A stretch of DNA of 64,000 bases. It comes from Massilia frigida. Its GTDB lineage: Bacteria; Pseudomonadota; Gammaproteobacteria; Burkholderiales; Burkholderiaceae_D. Shown one piece after another: positions 1 through 9,455 of the stretch; position 1 is the first letter of the stretch; each line of letters starts with the position of its first letter. The notes beneath the pieces were generated by a model. That model made no database searches. It was not told where the DNA came from and worked only from the letters and a program-made list of their open reading frames with translations. The DNA is taken from assembly GCF_011682175.1 (NCBI RefSeq), contig NZ_WHJG01000025.1, positions 1 through 64,000 of the forward strand, read 5' to 3'. Position numbers and translations under genes: made by a program.

Positions 1-2
1 TG

Positions 3-98
3 CGCAGCTTGCCGCTGGCGACGACGGTGGACGAGGTGGAGGCGCTGTTGCCGTGGAATTTGCATAGCCATGATTTAGCCAGCGAAACGGTTCCCTGA
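3..98 (+). CDS. C-terminal end of a probable IS66-type transposase (5' end outside window)
   Basis: Only the last 31 codons are present, open from the window edge to a TGA. The stretch LPLATTVDEVEALLPWNL resembles the C-terminal element of IS66-family transposases, which often ends near an (I/V)DELLPWNW-like motif. The match rests on a short segment recognised from memory, so the family call is tentative. The next sequence in the same frame reads as the inside of an unrelated propeller-like gene, which fits an insertion that destroyed that gene's 5' part. I could not find a terminal inverted repeat or target duplication, because the rest of the element lies outside the window. Confidence 0.45.
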   Translation, partial: RSLPLATTVDEVEALLPWNLHSHDLASETVP

Positions 99-140
99 AC
101 AGCCTGGGGTTCATGGGGCACTTACGATCCAGACGCGATC

Positions 141-617
141 ATGCTCAACAGCATCGACGGCAACCATGAAAACGACCTCTATGTTGCCGGCGACGACGGA
201 AAAATCTTTCATTACAACGGCGCGGCCTGGTCCTCGATAGAGACAGGTATTGATGTACATCTCAACTGGATTCGTGTGTATGGCGATGCGGTGTGGGCCT
301 GTGGCTATAACGGTGCCCTACTGACGGGAAACGCACGCTCGGGTTTTCGCGATGTAAGCAATGTGGACGATAACCTGACATTTCATTCGCTGGCACGGTT
401 TCAAGACAACATATTTTTAGCGACCTTCAACGACGGGATCTTCGTTTACGATGGTCAGAGCATTCGCGCAGTCAATTCCGGACTTAACCCACCAGTGCAA
501 TCGCATCGTCTGGACTGCCGCAACCAAGTTCTCTGGTCGTTCGGCGTCAAGGATATCAGCTGGTTCGATGGGAAGCGCTGGGTAAGGGTTGACCATCCTG
601 ACAACCCCGCGCTGTAA
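141..617 (+). CDS. 5'-truncated propeller-like hypothetical protein
   Basis: The product is a 158-aa protein with repeated short beta-blade signatures such as NDLYVAGDDGKIFHYNG, AVWACGYNGALLTG and NIFLATFNDGIFVYDG, each about 40-45 residues apart, as in WD40/Ycf48-like propellers. It has no signal peptide and no catalytic motif. Plausible coding sequence (TAWGSWGTYDPDAI) continues in frame upstream of the ATG, right up to the TGA that ends the preceding transposase-like fragment. The gene therefore looks like the 3' remnant of a longer propeller gene, and the annotated ATG is just the first available start. No function is recognised. Whether the remnant is expressed cannot be told. Confidence 0.55.
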   Translation: MLNSIDGNHENDLYVAGDDGKIFHYNGAAWSSIETGIDVHLNWIRVYGDAVWACGYNGALLTGNARSGFRDVSNVDDNLTFHSLARFQDNIFLATFNDGIFVYDGQSIRAVNSGLNPPVQSHRLDCRNQVLWSFGVKDISWFDGKRWVRVDHPDNPAL

Positions 618-665
618 ATGTATCGTCGTTGCGGACAGCCAGGATGGTCGGTCGATGTCTTGAAT

Positions 666-708
666 CGGCACCAGTGTGGAATGTGCGCCGTCACCTTCCA
701 CACTGCCG
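666..708. repeat. Imperfect inverted repeat (hairpin) between convergent genes
   Basis: AGTGTGGAA (673-681) pairs perfectly with TTCCACACT (696-704). Outside a 3-nt bulge, CGGC pairs with GCCG. The loop is 14 nt. It lies between the propeller remnant and the convergent protease gene, where a bidirectional terminator would be expected, but no T-run follows on either strand. It may be a factor-dependent terminator or a remnant of a mobile element. Confidence 0.4.
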
Positions 709-821
709 ATCTATCTCGCAGGAAAAGTCTTCAAGGTAGCGCGCACAACAATCCTGGCACTTCCGCCCTGACTGCGCTGACCCGAATCCATCCGCATCCC
801 TGCGGCTTGCCTCACCTGCGC

Positions 822-2609
822 TTAGCGGCTGGCATAGCAGGCAAGCTCAGCGCTGGTGTAAGTGCGGCTGCCGCCATCGTCGGTGCGGACATTGACCGAG
901 AACTGCGATCCCCATGGGAACTGCGTGCCGGTAAACGACCACAGCACCTGGCCGTTGGCGTCGGTCTTGCGGGCGTAGCTGCCCATCAAGCCGCCTTGTG
1001 CATTGGTGATCGTCAACGCAGTGCCCATCTGTGCCAGCGGGGTGCGCAGCGAGCCATCGCTATAGGCCGTCGTGCGGATCCACAAACCCACCCTGTTGGT
1101 CAGGCTGGCGCCGCATTGCGCCTGAAAGCTGGTGGCTTTTCCCCAGGCCCAGTGCGACACGTCCAGCCTGCGCGAGCCGGCCACCTTGCCGTTCAACAAA
1201 GGCTCCACCGCCGCGCTGGACAGCAAGGCATTACGCGTTTCCTGTACCGTGGCCGTCGGGTGCAGCACGCGATACAGTCCGAGCGCGCCGGCCACGTGAG
1301 GAGACGCCATCGAGGTACCGTTCTTCCAGCTGTAAGCGCTGTCCGAATTGATCACGGTGGAATAAATGCCCGTTCCCGGCGCAGCGATGTCCACCGACGT
1401 GACGCCGAAATTGGACGTCGATGACAAGGTACCGTCTTGCTTCAGATTGCCCACCGCGATGACGTTCTCCACGTCCAGGTTAGCCGGCCACATGAATTTC
1501 GCGTCCGTGTTGGCGCCACTATTGCCGGCCGCGGCGGCCACCATGATATTGGCGTCGCGCGCAGCCTGGAAGTATTCGATGCCATTATTGTTGACGGAAT
1601 CGGACATGCCTCCCAGCGACAGGTTCACTGCCACCACGTTCATGCCGCGCTTGGTCTTCAGGTCCACCAGATAGCTGAGCGCTTCCAGCACCGCGCTGGA
1701 GGGGCAGCTGCCGCCAGAGCTGCATACTTTGACGGGAAGGATCTTGACCCCGCCATCGCCGCAGATGCCCGCCACGCCCAGGCTGTTGTTGTGGCGCGCG
1801 GCGATGGTGCCGGCCACGTGGGTGCCGTGCGAGTGGTCATCCTCCGTGTTATTGCTGTGGCTATAGAAATTCCAGCCCCGCACGTCGTCAATGAATCCGT
1901 TGCCATCGTTATCGATCCCATCGCCGGCTTTTTCGCCGCCATTGGTAAACATATTGTCCTTCAAGTCTTCGTGCGTGCTGCGTACACCGGTATCGAGCAC
2001 CGCCACGTACACCGGCTGGGTCGTCTTGCATGCATAGCCTTGCTGCCAGAGCGCGGCCGCGCCGGTGCCAAACGGATTGGCGGGGGTGGTGGTGGCGCCG
2101 TGCACGCCCCACAGGTTGTTGAATGCCGCATCGTTGGACGGTGCGGTGTCCTGCAACTCCAGCATCCAGTCCGGCTGGACATCTTCCACCAGGGGGTTGC
2201 GGCGCAGCTGCGCGATCGCCGATGGCACGCTCCACAAACGGTTCAGATTGACCAGTTGGTAGCGATCCATGCCGCGCGTCCGGGCGCGATCCGTGGCGCC
2301 AGCCACGCTGTCATTCGTGACGCTGGCGAGGCCGCGGTCGTGACGCCCGCCGCGCAAGCGTTGATGGCTGGTCGGCATGATGGCGCGCATTGCCTGCTCC
2401 TTGTCGGCTTCGGTAGCGTCGCTGCGGAACTTGACGATCAGACGCGTGCGGTCAAAGCGCTGCAATCCTTCCATGGTGCGCAGCTCGTCAATGGATAAGG
2501 CGTGGGCGGCGGGCGCGGCCGGGGCAGCCTGCGCGGCCGACGCCAGAGCGGCGGCCACGGCGATAACGGATGCGGTACAGGCAAGGTAAAAACGGGGATG
2601 GCGATGCAT
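822..2609 (-). CDS. Secreted S8 (subtilisin-like) serine peptidase
   Basis: The product is a 595-aa preproprotein. A signal peptide (about residues 1-30, ending ASAAQAA) is followed by an inhibitor-like prodomain (about 50-150) and the peptidase domain. The catalytic triad is visible: Asp206 in AVLDTGV, His261 in HSHGTHVAGT and Ser433 in NGTSMASPHVAG, with oxyanion Asn363 in AAAGNSG. A C-terminal domain of about 100 residues with paired cysteines follows, probably a beta-sandwich. The ATG at 2609 is chosen over an in-frame GTG six codons upstream because CAGGAGA sits 7 nt before it and the signal peptide begins there. It would be an extracellular endoprotease. The gene is monocistronic and converges on the propeller remnant. 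Confidence 0.93.
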   Translation of the reverse strand: MHRHPRFYLACTASVIAVAAALASAAQAAPAAPAAHALSIDELRTMEGLQRFDRTRLIVKFRSDATEADKEQAMRAIMPTSHQRLRGGRHDRGLASVTNDSVAGATDRARTRGMDRYQLVNLNRLWSVPSAIAQLRRNPLVEDVQPDWMLELQDTAPSNDAAFNNLWGVHGATTTPANPFGTGAAALWQQGYACKTTQPVYVAVLDTGVRSTHEDLKDNMFTNGGEKAGDGIDNDGNGFIDDVRGWNFYSHSNNTEDDHSHGTHVAGTIAARHNNSLGVAGICGDGGVKILPVKVCSSGGSCPSSAVLEALSYLVDLKTKRGMNVVAVNLSLGGMSDSVNNNGIEYFQAARDANIMVAAAAGNSGANTDAKFMWPANLDVENVIAVGNLKQDGTLSSTSNFGVTSVDIAAPGTGIYSTVINSDSAYSWKNGTSMASPHVAGALGLYRVLHPTATVQETRNALLSSAAVEPLLNGKVAGSRRLDVSHWAWGKATSFQAQCGASLTNRVGLWIRTTAYSDGSLRTPLAQMGTALTITNAQGGLMGSYARKTDANGQVLWSFTGTQFPWGSQFSVNVRTDDGGSRTYTSAELACYASR

Positions 2610-3189
2610 ATCAGTCTCCTGCGCCACATGGGCACGTTGTTCAATCGATTTTTTCGATCATTTTTTTGATGGGTAATGGCAAAGCGGCGCATCAAGATCG
2701 TTGACGCGTGGATCTGGGTGAAATGCGGCAGTGTTCTCCGAGCCTCATTTCATGAGCAACTGGCCGCGCGAGTGGCGGCCGCCCGCAGCATGTTCATGAC
2801 GCGCTGGGTTCCCAGATGCCAAAGTATGAAAGGAAAATGTGGATGAATTGTGGATTCTTCGTTAACGTTTTCCAAGGATGCACGTTAGCAAGGCGACATC
2901 ACAACAACAGCACACATACGCGCTCCAAGGCTTGCGCCGGGCGTCCACGCCGACGGCGGCAAGCCAGTGACCAGGCTTCGGTTCCTGCCCTTGCGCAATC
3001 TCGAAAAATGCCGCACCGTAACTGGAAGCGAGGGTACAATCCCTGCACAATCGTGTTCGATGAGGGCTAACGGACGCGATGCATGACTGCCTGGCCAGGC
3101 GTCCCGGCGCACGGCATTCCCGACTCTTCCCACAAGAAGCGCAATCGACCGTCCTGGCATTGCTTCAACGGTTCAACCTTTAGCGTTCT
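2610..3189. other. Intergenic region with A/T-tract dyads
   Basis: This 580-base gap separates the divergent protease and sensor-kinase genes. Close to the protease start it holds two tandem small dyads with T-tract loops: ATCGA-TTTTT-TCGAT at 2644-2658 and ATCA-TTTTTT-TGAT at 2657-2670, which overlap by two bases. They may be an operator or 5'-leader structure for the protease. An 84-codon frame further on has no ribosome-binding site and an arginine-rich, unlikely composition. I see no RNA gene. Confidence 0.4.
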
Positions 3190-5337
3190 ATGTTGTTCTC
3201 CCTCCACGTCACACGCCACCTTGTTGTTTTCGCCACATTCATGTTGATGTGCTTTCCGGCCGGGGCCACGAGCAGCGTTGATTTGGCCAGCCTGAAGCAG
3301 TCCGGCGATCTGTCTGGTGAAATACTCGGTCTCCGGTTTCTGCTGGACCCACGACAGACCCTGACGGTTGACGAACTGAGAAAACTGCCGGATCAGCAGT
3401 TTTCGGTGTTGCGCAAGCGCGATGTCAATCAGCGCTTCCAGCGTGGCGACTACTGGCTCAAGACATCGGTCCATAACGCTTCCAACGCGAGCATCACGTG
3501 GGTGCTACGCCATCCCATGCCGATCACCGACTACGTCGACTACTGGGTTTTTACCAATGGCGCGCTGATAACCCACGCTACAGGGGGCGACCGGACCCTG
3601 GTGCCGGATCGGCAGATTCCACATCGCATCGCGAGCGTTCGCCACACGTCGGAAGCGGGACAAGTATCGGAGCTCTACATCCGTTTGCGGAACAAACAGC
3701 TGTCACCGATGCATTTGGTCTTTGCGCTATCGGATGAAGTAACGTTTTTACGAAAAATGGCAAACGATCAGCTATTGATGGGAGTCCTTTACGGAATTCC
3801 CTGCGCCCTGGTCGTGTATGCGCTCTGTGCATGGCTCATCAACGGCAGCCGTGGCAGCGTGATCTACGCCGGCTATGTGCTCGCGATTATGGGTTCGTGG
3901 ATGGGAATAAATGGACAATTGGCCGAATACGTCTTTGTCGGCCGGCCGGACATCGCGAACTTCATGCTGGTCGTATTTTTCTTACTGGCGACAATTGCCA
4001 ACTGTATGTTCGTGCGGGAGTTCCTCCAGACCAGGCAGTTCATGCCGCGTTTTGACAAGTATTTTGTCGGCGTCATTCTTCTTGCCATCGCAGGCATCGT
4101 CTTGCGAACACTCGGCCTTCAGGTGGCCGTGATCCAGGTGACGATCGCCTTGTTATTTACGCATGCGATTGCCCCCGTGGTGGCGATCCTCGCCCTCAGA
4201 GGCCGGGCGGTTTTTGCGCGCTGGTATCTGGTAGCGCAGCTGGTGTATAACGCGGCCCTGATCATCGGCATTGCCGGGATTCGGTTGGCGGAACTGAGTT
4301 ATGAAAATTATTTCTTCTACTGCCAGCTGGCGTTTATCGCGGAACTGGTGCTCCTCGGCGTGGCGCAGCAGGACCGGGTGCGCATTCTGCAACGCAAAAA
4401 ATCGGCGTTTGAGCAAAAGTACAACACAGCGCTGGAGCTCAATAACGCCGAGTTAGCCAAACAACTTGAACAACGAACTTGCCAACTACGGGAAGCGCAA
4501 CAGCGCACTGAATTTCTGGCTGCCGTGAAAACGACAACCGGCCGCATTGCGAATGGCGAATTCAGTGTCCGCCTGTCGCCGGGGGAGTCGCCAGAGCTGG
4601 CTGAGCTTGCCAGTAATGTCAACCTGATGGCCGAGTCGCTGTCCAGCCTGGAAGGAGCCCGCAAACGATGGATTGCCGATATCAGCCACGAATTGCGCAT
4701 CCCCCTCTTTTCCTTGCTATGCGAAACCGAGGCTTTGCTGGATGGAGTAAGAACGATCAACAAGCGCGCCATCGCTTCCATCCATGAAGAAGTGATGCGA
4801 TTATCCCGGCTGGTGTCGGACTTGCACGAAGTGGCCTTGAGCTATCTGCGTCCCCTGCCATGTACGTTCACCAGCTGGCAGCTTGACGCGCTCTTGACGA
4901 AAAAAACCCGCGAGTACGTGCGCTACGCACAGGAAAAAGGTCTGCGTTTTAGCCTGGACATGCCTCCCGCTGTCTTGTCCGTAAAATGGGATAAGGGACG
5001 CTTCGAGCAGCTATTGGATAACCTGGTTCAAAACAGCATCAGCTATACGGATGCGCCGGGAGAGGTGGCGTTGTCGGTCAAGGCAGGGCTGCAGCGGGTG
5101 TACATCACCCTCCAGGACACCCTGCCCGGAATCGCGCCGGCCGATGCCAGGCACCTGTTCGAGCCACTGTACAGGGCCGATATCGCACGCAGCCGCCGCG
5201 CCGGTGGAAGCGGACTCGGACTGTCGATCTGCCAGGCCATCGTCCATGCCCATCGTGGGAACATTACTGCCGAGCCGTCGCCGATGGGCGGCCTGGCAAT
5301 CCGCATTGACCTGCCTCCTTCAAGCGACAAGACATGA
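3190..5337 (+). CDS. 7TMR-DISM sensor histidine kinase
   Basis: The 715-aa membrane kinase has a signal peptide (about 1-27), an extracytoplasmic 7TMR-DISMED2-like beta-domain (about 40-180), seven membrane helices (about 195-400), a coiled coil, a HAMP-like linker, a HisKA domain with phospho-acceptor His500 in ISHELR, and an HATPase domain with N-box NLVQNSISYT and G2 box GSGLGLS. The cytoplasmic half resembles BaeS-type envelope-stress kinases, but the 7TM sensor is unlike BaeS, so an unknown ligand (often a carbohydrate or small molecule for this family) is likely. The stop codon overlaps the start of the next gene by 4 nt (ATGA), so the pair is co-translated. Confidence 0.92.
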   Translation: MLFSLHVTRHLVVFATFMLMCFPAGATSSVDLASLKQSGDLSGEILGLRFLLDPRQTLTVDELRKLPDQQFSVLRKRDVNQRFQRGDYWLKTSVHNASNASITWVLRHPMPITDYVDYWVFTNGALITHATGGDRTLVPDRQIPHRIASVRHTSEAGQVSELYIRLRNKQLSPMHLVFALSDEVTFLRKMANDQLLMGVLYGIPCALVVYALCAWLINGSRGSVIYAGYVLAIMGSWMGINGQLAEYVFVGRPDIANFMLVVFFLLATIANCMFVREFLQTRQFMPRFDKYFVGVILLAIAGIVLRTLGLQVAVIQVTIALLFTHAIAPVVAILALRGRAVFARWYLVAQLVYNAALIIGIAGIRLAELSYENYFFYCQLAFIAELVLLGVAQQDRVRILQRKKSAFEQKYNTALELNNAELAKQLEQRTCQLREAQQRTEFLAAVKTTTGRIANGEFSVRLSPGESPELAELASNVNLMAESLSSLEGARKRWIADISHELRIPLFSLLCETEALLDGVRTINKRAIASIHEEVMRLSRLVSDLHEVALSYLRPLPCTFTSWQLDALLTKKTREYVRYAQEKGLRFSLDMPPAVLSVKWDKGRFEQLLDNLVQNSISYTDAPGEVALSVKAGLQRVYITLQDTLPGIAPADARHLFEPLYRADIARSRRAGGSGLGLSICQAIVHAHRGNITAEPSPMGGLAIRIDLPPSSDKT

Positions 5338-6020
5338 ATCCCGCAGCGCACGAAATAGTCATTGTTGACGATGAGGTAAAGCCGGCGCAGGTATTGGCCG
5401 AGTATCTGCAACGGGAGGGCTTTCGTACTGCGCATATCCTGGACGGGAATAGCGCGGTGGCGTACATCAGGCAATCCGCACCAAGCGTCGTGATTTTAGA
5501 TGTCATGCTGCCCGGGCTCGACGGGATCGAGGTGTGCCGGGCCGTGAGAATGTTTTCGATGGTGCCGATTATCATGCTGACCGCGCGCGTCGACGAAGCC
5601 GACCGGATCCAAGGGCTCGATATCGGTGCCGATGACTACCTGTGCAAGCCGGTCAGTCCACGCGAGGTAGTCGCTCGCGTGCGTGCCCAGGTGCGCCGGG
5701 CCGCCGCGCCGATGGGCAGGGACCAGCACACCTTCGGGTTTGTGGTGGAGGAAGCGGCGCAACGCATCTGGTGGCAGCGCAAGGCGTTACCGCTTTCCCA
5801 AGTCGAGTACCGCATATTCAAGACCCTGCTGGCCCAACCCGGGAGGATTTTTGAACGCGAAGCCCTGCTCAATGCAAAGGATGACCTTGGGCGCGCGGTC
5901 AATGACCGCTCCGTCGACAGTCATATAAAAAACATCCGCAAGAAAATCAAACCCTACACCGGCGACACCGACTACATTTTCTCCGTCTACGGCGTGGGTT
6001 ATCGTTTCGGGGATTTCTGA
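5334..6020 (+). CDS. OmpR/BaeR-type response regulator
   Basis: The 228-aa cytoplasmic DNA-binding regulator has a receiver domain (about 8-120) with acidic pocket VDDE, phospho-acceptor Asp56 in VVILDVMLPG and Lys in DDYLCKPVS. The winged-helix DNA-binding domain (about 130-226) includes the family signature RSVDSHIKNIRKKI and ends VYGVGYRF. It overlaps the upstream kinase by ATGA and is its evident partner. The closest well-known relative by feel is BaeR, but target genes cannot be inferred here. Confidence 0.93.
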   Translation: MNPAAHEIVIVDDEVKPAQVLAEYLQREGFRTAHILDGNSAVAYIRQSAPSVVILDVMLPGLDGIEVCRAVRMFSMVPIIMLTARVDEADRIQGLDIGADDYLCKPVSPREVVARVRAQVRRAAAPMGRDQHTFGFVVEEAAQRIWWQRKALPLSQVEYRIFKTLLAQPGRIFEREALLNAKDDLGRAVNDRSVDSHIKNIRKKIKPYTGDTDYIFSVYGVGYRFGDF

Positions 6021-6113
6021 ACGCTGTCCGAGCAGCAGCTTGGCCAGTTGCCCTGGCACGGATGCGGCGCCTGGCATCGGGCGCGCATTGCGGCAGCGTG
6101 TCCTGGCACCGCC

Positions 6114-7268
6114 TTACACCGTCACAGTCCGGTTGCGCCCGGCGTCCTTGGCCGCGTAGAGCGCACGGTCGGCCCGTTCGATCATGTCGTCGATCGGCTC
6201 ACCGTCGATGTAGCGTGTCAGGCCGGTCGAGAAAGCAATCCGCAGATCCGGGACATGGTCGCTGGCCGATGCCATCGCCAGCGCCGCGCGCAGCCGCTCA
6301 ACGGCCCTGTTCGGCTCACCCGGCGGGTTGGTTTCCGGTAGCAATATCAGGAATTCCTCGCCGCCCCAGCGTGCAACCAGGTCGGCGCTGCGCAGCTGGA
6401 CGCGCGCCAGGTGCGCGAATGTCATCAGGGCTTCGTCACCGACCCGGTGGCCATGGGTATCGTTCACATTTTTGAAATGGTCGATATCGGCCAGCGCCAC
6501 CGCAAAGCCAGGTCCGCCGCGTGAGCGCCGGGTGATGTGCTCCCCCAGCAGGGCGATCATGTGGCGCCGGTTGGCCAGCCCGGTGAGTTCATCGTGGGTG
6601 GCCGCGATCTGGATGCGCGCCAGCGCCTGGGCCAGCTCGTCTTTCTGGCTGCGCAGACGTTTGCGCATCTTCGATACCAGCATCGACAGCAGGGAGATGG
6701 CGGTGAGGGACGTTGCCATCATGGCGAAATACATGATCTCCAGCGGGCCTTGGTAGACCTGCGGGTCGGTGTGCACTTTCCACGCCATGACAAGCGCCAT
6801 CACGGCAAGGGTATACAGTAAAACCAGGCGAACCCGGCGCATGCTCATGTCGAACATGCCATACACGGTGACCACGGCCATGAAAATGATGGTGGCGGAA
6901 TGAACCGGGCCGCACACCGTATAGGCGAGCGCGATCATGGATTGCGCCACCAGCGCCTGCGGGAAAGCCAGCTTGGGCTCGCTGAAACGCAGATTGAGGC
7001 CGCTGCGGATGATGGCGTAAAAGACCGGGCCGGCCAGTGCCAGCAGCAATGCCAGCACACCGATGCGCTCGATGGGAAACACGCCATAGAGTACGCCAAA
7101 GGCCAGTAAAGCAAGGCAGACCGAATACAGGGCCGTGGTGGTCAACACCATCGTGATCGCCCGCCGCTGGTCGCGGTCGTCGGTCAGCACAAGGCTGGCA
7201 AAGCGTTGCATCCGGCTTGGAACTGCGCTAGCGTCACGTTCGTTTTTGGCAGCCATTGCACTCTTCAT
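6114..7268 (-). CDS. Membrane-bound diguanylate cyclase (GGDEF domain)
   Basis: The 384-aa protein has about six membrane helices in the first 200 residues, then a GGDEF domain. The active-site motif is GGEEF (about residue 302), an accepted catalytic variant. An allosteric c-di-GMP inhibitory site is present: RSAD lies exactly five residues before GGEEF. It should make c-di-GMP from two GTP at the inner membrane. No sensor domain other than the membrane part is visible. There are in-frame ATGs at codons 1 and 5 and neither has a clear Shine-Dalgarno, so the start is uncertain by four codons. It converges on the response-regulator gene and is otherwise alone. Confidence 0.93.
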   Translation of the reverse strand: MKSAMAAKNERDASAVPSRMQRFASLVLTDDRDQRRAITMVLTTTALYSVCLALLAFGVLYGVFPIERIGVLALLLALAGPVFYAIIRSGLNLRFSEPKLAFPQALVAQSMIALAYTVCGPVHSATIIFMAVVTVYGMFDMSMRRVRLVLLYTLAVMALVMAWKVHTDPQVYQGPLEIMYFAMMATSLTAISLLSMLVSKMRKRLRSQKDELAQALARIQIAATHDELTGLANRRHMIALLGEHITRRSRGGPGFAVALADIDHFKNVNDTHGHRVGDEALMTFAHLARVQLRSADLVARWGGEEFLILLPETNPPGEPNRAVERLRAALAMASASDHVPDLRIAFSTGLTRYIDGEPIDDMIERADRALYAAKDAGRNRTVTV

Positions 7269-7588
7269 CGGATCTGTGTAGTTTCGTGACGATCATTACC
7301 CAGATCAATTATCCACGAACTGTCGCAGGCGAGCCGTTCGGTTAGGGCAGCCATCACAGCGGTCCCGTGCGCGCCATCGTATTGCCTGTTTGAAATATCC
7401 TTGCTCGTTGGACAGACCTGATCCGATTCCCGACTTTGTCTGTCAATCCCAACAATTCCTACCGATCTGCCACACAGCTCATCAAAATCACCCCTTCACG
7501 GCAATTTTTAGCATGAAATTGTTGACTTCGATGTATCGTATTGACACTGACTCATGTCAACAATGCATGTCATCCGAGATCGAAAAAA
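7269..7588. other. Intergenic region between diguanylate cyclase and SGNH hydrolase
   Basis: This 320-base divergent promoter region has lower GC than its surroundings. The only structure I see is a perfect 9-bp inverted repeat near its right end, listed separately. No small ORF with a convincing start and no RNA gene was recognised. Confidence 0.5.
7518..7564 (+). promoter_or_regulatory. Long-spaced 9-bp inverted repeat before SGNH hydrolase gene
   Basis: ATTGTTGAC (7518-7526) and GTCAACAAT (7556-7564) are perfect inverted copies separated by 29 bases. A nested TTGACA/TGTCAA pair lies at 7541-7560. The element ends 24 nt before the chosen start codon, where a leader hairpin or an operator overlapping the promoter could act. 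Confidence 0.35.
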
Positions 7589-9412
7589 ATGAAAAATACA
7601 GGTGCGCTGGTGTTGTCGTTATTCGCTTGCCTTGACTGCGCCGGTCTGGCTCAGGCTGCGGAGATCAGTTGGAAGGTCGAGAATCGATTTCCGGTGTTTA
7701 GCGACGTGAAGGACTTCCAGGTGCTGGAACAGGCGTTCGCAACGGGTTCCGCCGCCGAATTTCTGTCCAGAAATTACTCGGCGGCGGATTTACGCAAGTT
7801 GCTGCCTATCGAGCGGACGGCATGGGATGCAAAGTCGGGCAAGTACCAGGCGGATATCCTGTTCAAGCAGGAGCACGCGGTGCGCTTTTCCCTCGTCGGC
7901 AATCATGTTCAAGGCGAATGCAGCTGGCAGGTCGACGCCAAAACCTACTTGGCCCCTTGTAGCGGAACCACCTCGACCATCACCGAAAACAAGCCGTTCT
8001 CGGTACAGGTTCTGCAAAACGGTGTCCGCCTCGCGGCCCTCGAAGAACGGTCAGGCATTCAATCGAAACTCATCATCGCTATCGGCGATTCGTTCGCCTC
8101 CGGGGAAGGCAATCCAGATCACCCTACCGTATTGCGGAATCCGGAAAATCTCCATGACGACTGGTTCGATAAGAAAGCTGATTCCGTCGTCAGCCAAAAC
8201 GCCGCGTGGTGGGACAAAACGTGCCACCGCTCCTTGCTGTCGTGGCAGGCGCTGTATGCCATGCGGCAGGCATTTTCGGAATCGCATAGGGTGGTTCGCT
8301 TTGCCTCCTTCGCCTGCAGCGGCGCCGAAGTCTACGATGGATTCCTCAAACCCCAAATCGATCCGCCCGGCATGGTCGAGGGCCAGCAGGCAGGCCAGTC
8401 CCAGCAGCGGGCCATCATGGAGCTCTTATGCCGGGATGGCAGCATCACCGAACAGACGACGGCGGGAAGTCCACCCATCAGCGGGCCCAGGAAAAAGCAG
8501 TGGCTGTTCGGCGCGTATGGCCTCGCAAGCTGCGCCTCCGCGCCCTTGCAGGCCGACGAGATACTGGTGTCATTCGGCGGTAACGATTTGGGATTTTCCG
8601 GCGTTGTAAAGTGGGGCTTGGGCGTACCGAACGTTCACAATCACCGGGGTGGACTGCTCTCCCCGTTTCGTACATGGGGCTTGCGGCTGGTGAACAAATT
8701 TATCAATCCCATTGCTCCCGACAAGGCGGCGGCTTCATTGATGCACATGCCCCGGCTTTACAAGGACCTGGAAAACGCCCTGGTTCCGGTGAAAAGCCCT
8801 TCCAGCCGCACGATCGCCTTGATTTACCCCGATCCCCTGCCAGTCAGGGATTATGGTGGATGTCGAAAAAGGACCCGCGACGGCAACCATCCACTCGCCC
8901 TGAAAATCAATACCTTCGGGTCCGATTTCAAGTTCGGACTTCCCGAGGCTGCGGCCACGAAAATTCGCACCGATTTTATCGATCCCTTGCGCACCGTGCA
9001 AATCGCGCTTGTTCCGACCGTCGGCAACGGCTGGTCCGCCATTGACGCCAACGATGGATTCTTAATCTCCGGGAACAGTCCTCGCACAATTTGCGGAAAT
9101 CCTCCAAGCTGTACAAAAGGGAGTTGTGATTCGGCAAACAGATTAACGTGGGCAAGCACAACCAGGAATTTTTCAGACTTGCCGCGGCTTGATTCCTTGG
9201 TCGATTTCAAGCCCTACGATCCGGCGCGCATACGCGGACTCAGGTCGGCCAGCGATGCGCTGCTTACACAGTCAGTCCACACCAAACACCATGGGGTGGA
9301 GGACGACTGGATGTCCGGTATAGCGCATCCCACGGCGGCCGTACATGCAAGCATTGCCGACCGCCTGTTTGAACGCACCCCGGTTGCGCCAGCGAACGTT
9401 GCCGGGCGCTAA
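7589..9412 (+). CDS. Secreted SGNH/GDSL-family hydrolase
   Basis: The product is a 607-aa protein with a signal peptide (MKNTGALVLSLFACL..AQA), a beta-rich N-terminal domain of about 140 residues, and an SGNH hydrolase domain. Block I is IAIGDSFASGEG (nucleophile Ser), block III is VSFGGNDLGFSG and block V is AHPTAAVH (catalytic His). Members are esterases or lipases acting outside the cytoplasm. Its size and the long stretch between blocks I and V, with several cysteines, differ from the usual 200-350 aa enzymes. The ATG at 7589 is preferred to an upstream TTG because it begins the signal peptide. The substrate is unknown, and the neighbours give no hint. Confidence 0.82.
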   Translation: MKNTGALVLSLFACLDCAGLAQAAEISWKVENRFPVFSDVKDFQVLEQAFATGSAAEFLSRNYSAADLRKLLPIERTAWDAKSGKYQADILFKQEHAVRFSLVGNHVQGECSWQVDAKTYLAPCSGTTSTITENKPFSVQVLQNGVRLAALEERSGIQSKLIIAIGDSFASGEGNPDHPTVLRNPENLHDDWFDKKADSVVSQNAAWWDKTCHRSLLSWQALYAMRQAFSESHRVVRFASFACSGAEVYDGFLKPQIDPPGMVEGQQAGQSQQRAIMELLCRDGSITEQTTAGSPPISGPRKKQWLFGAYGLASCASAPLQADEILVSFGGNDLGFSGVVKWGLGVPNVHNHRGGLLSPFRTWGLRLVNKFINPIAPDKAAASLMHMPRLYKDLENALVPVKSPSSRTIALIYPDPLPVRDYGGCRKRTRDGNHPLALKINTFGSDFKFGLPEAAATKIRTDFIDPLRTVQIALVPTVGNGWSAIDANDGFLISGNSPRTICGNPPSCTKGSCDSANRLTWASTTRNFSDLPRLDSLVDFKPYDPARIRGLRSASDALLTQSVHTKHHGVEDDWMSGIAHPTAAVHASIADRLFERTPVAPANVAGR

Positions 9413-9455
9413 ACAGCGCACGGTGACAGTCACCCGACGCGGCGCCGCGACCGGG

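Noticed and set aside
2816-3070. 84-codon ORF before the 7TM sensor kinase
   Set aside because: No ribosome-binding site; arginine-rich composition typical of non-coding GC-rich DNA; no recognisable motif.
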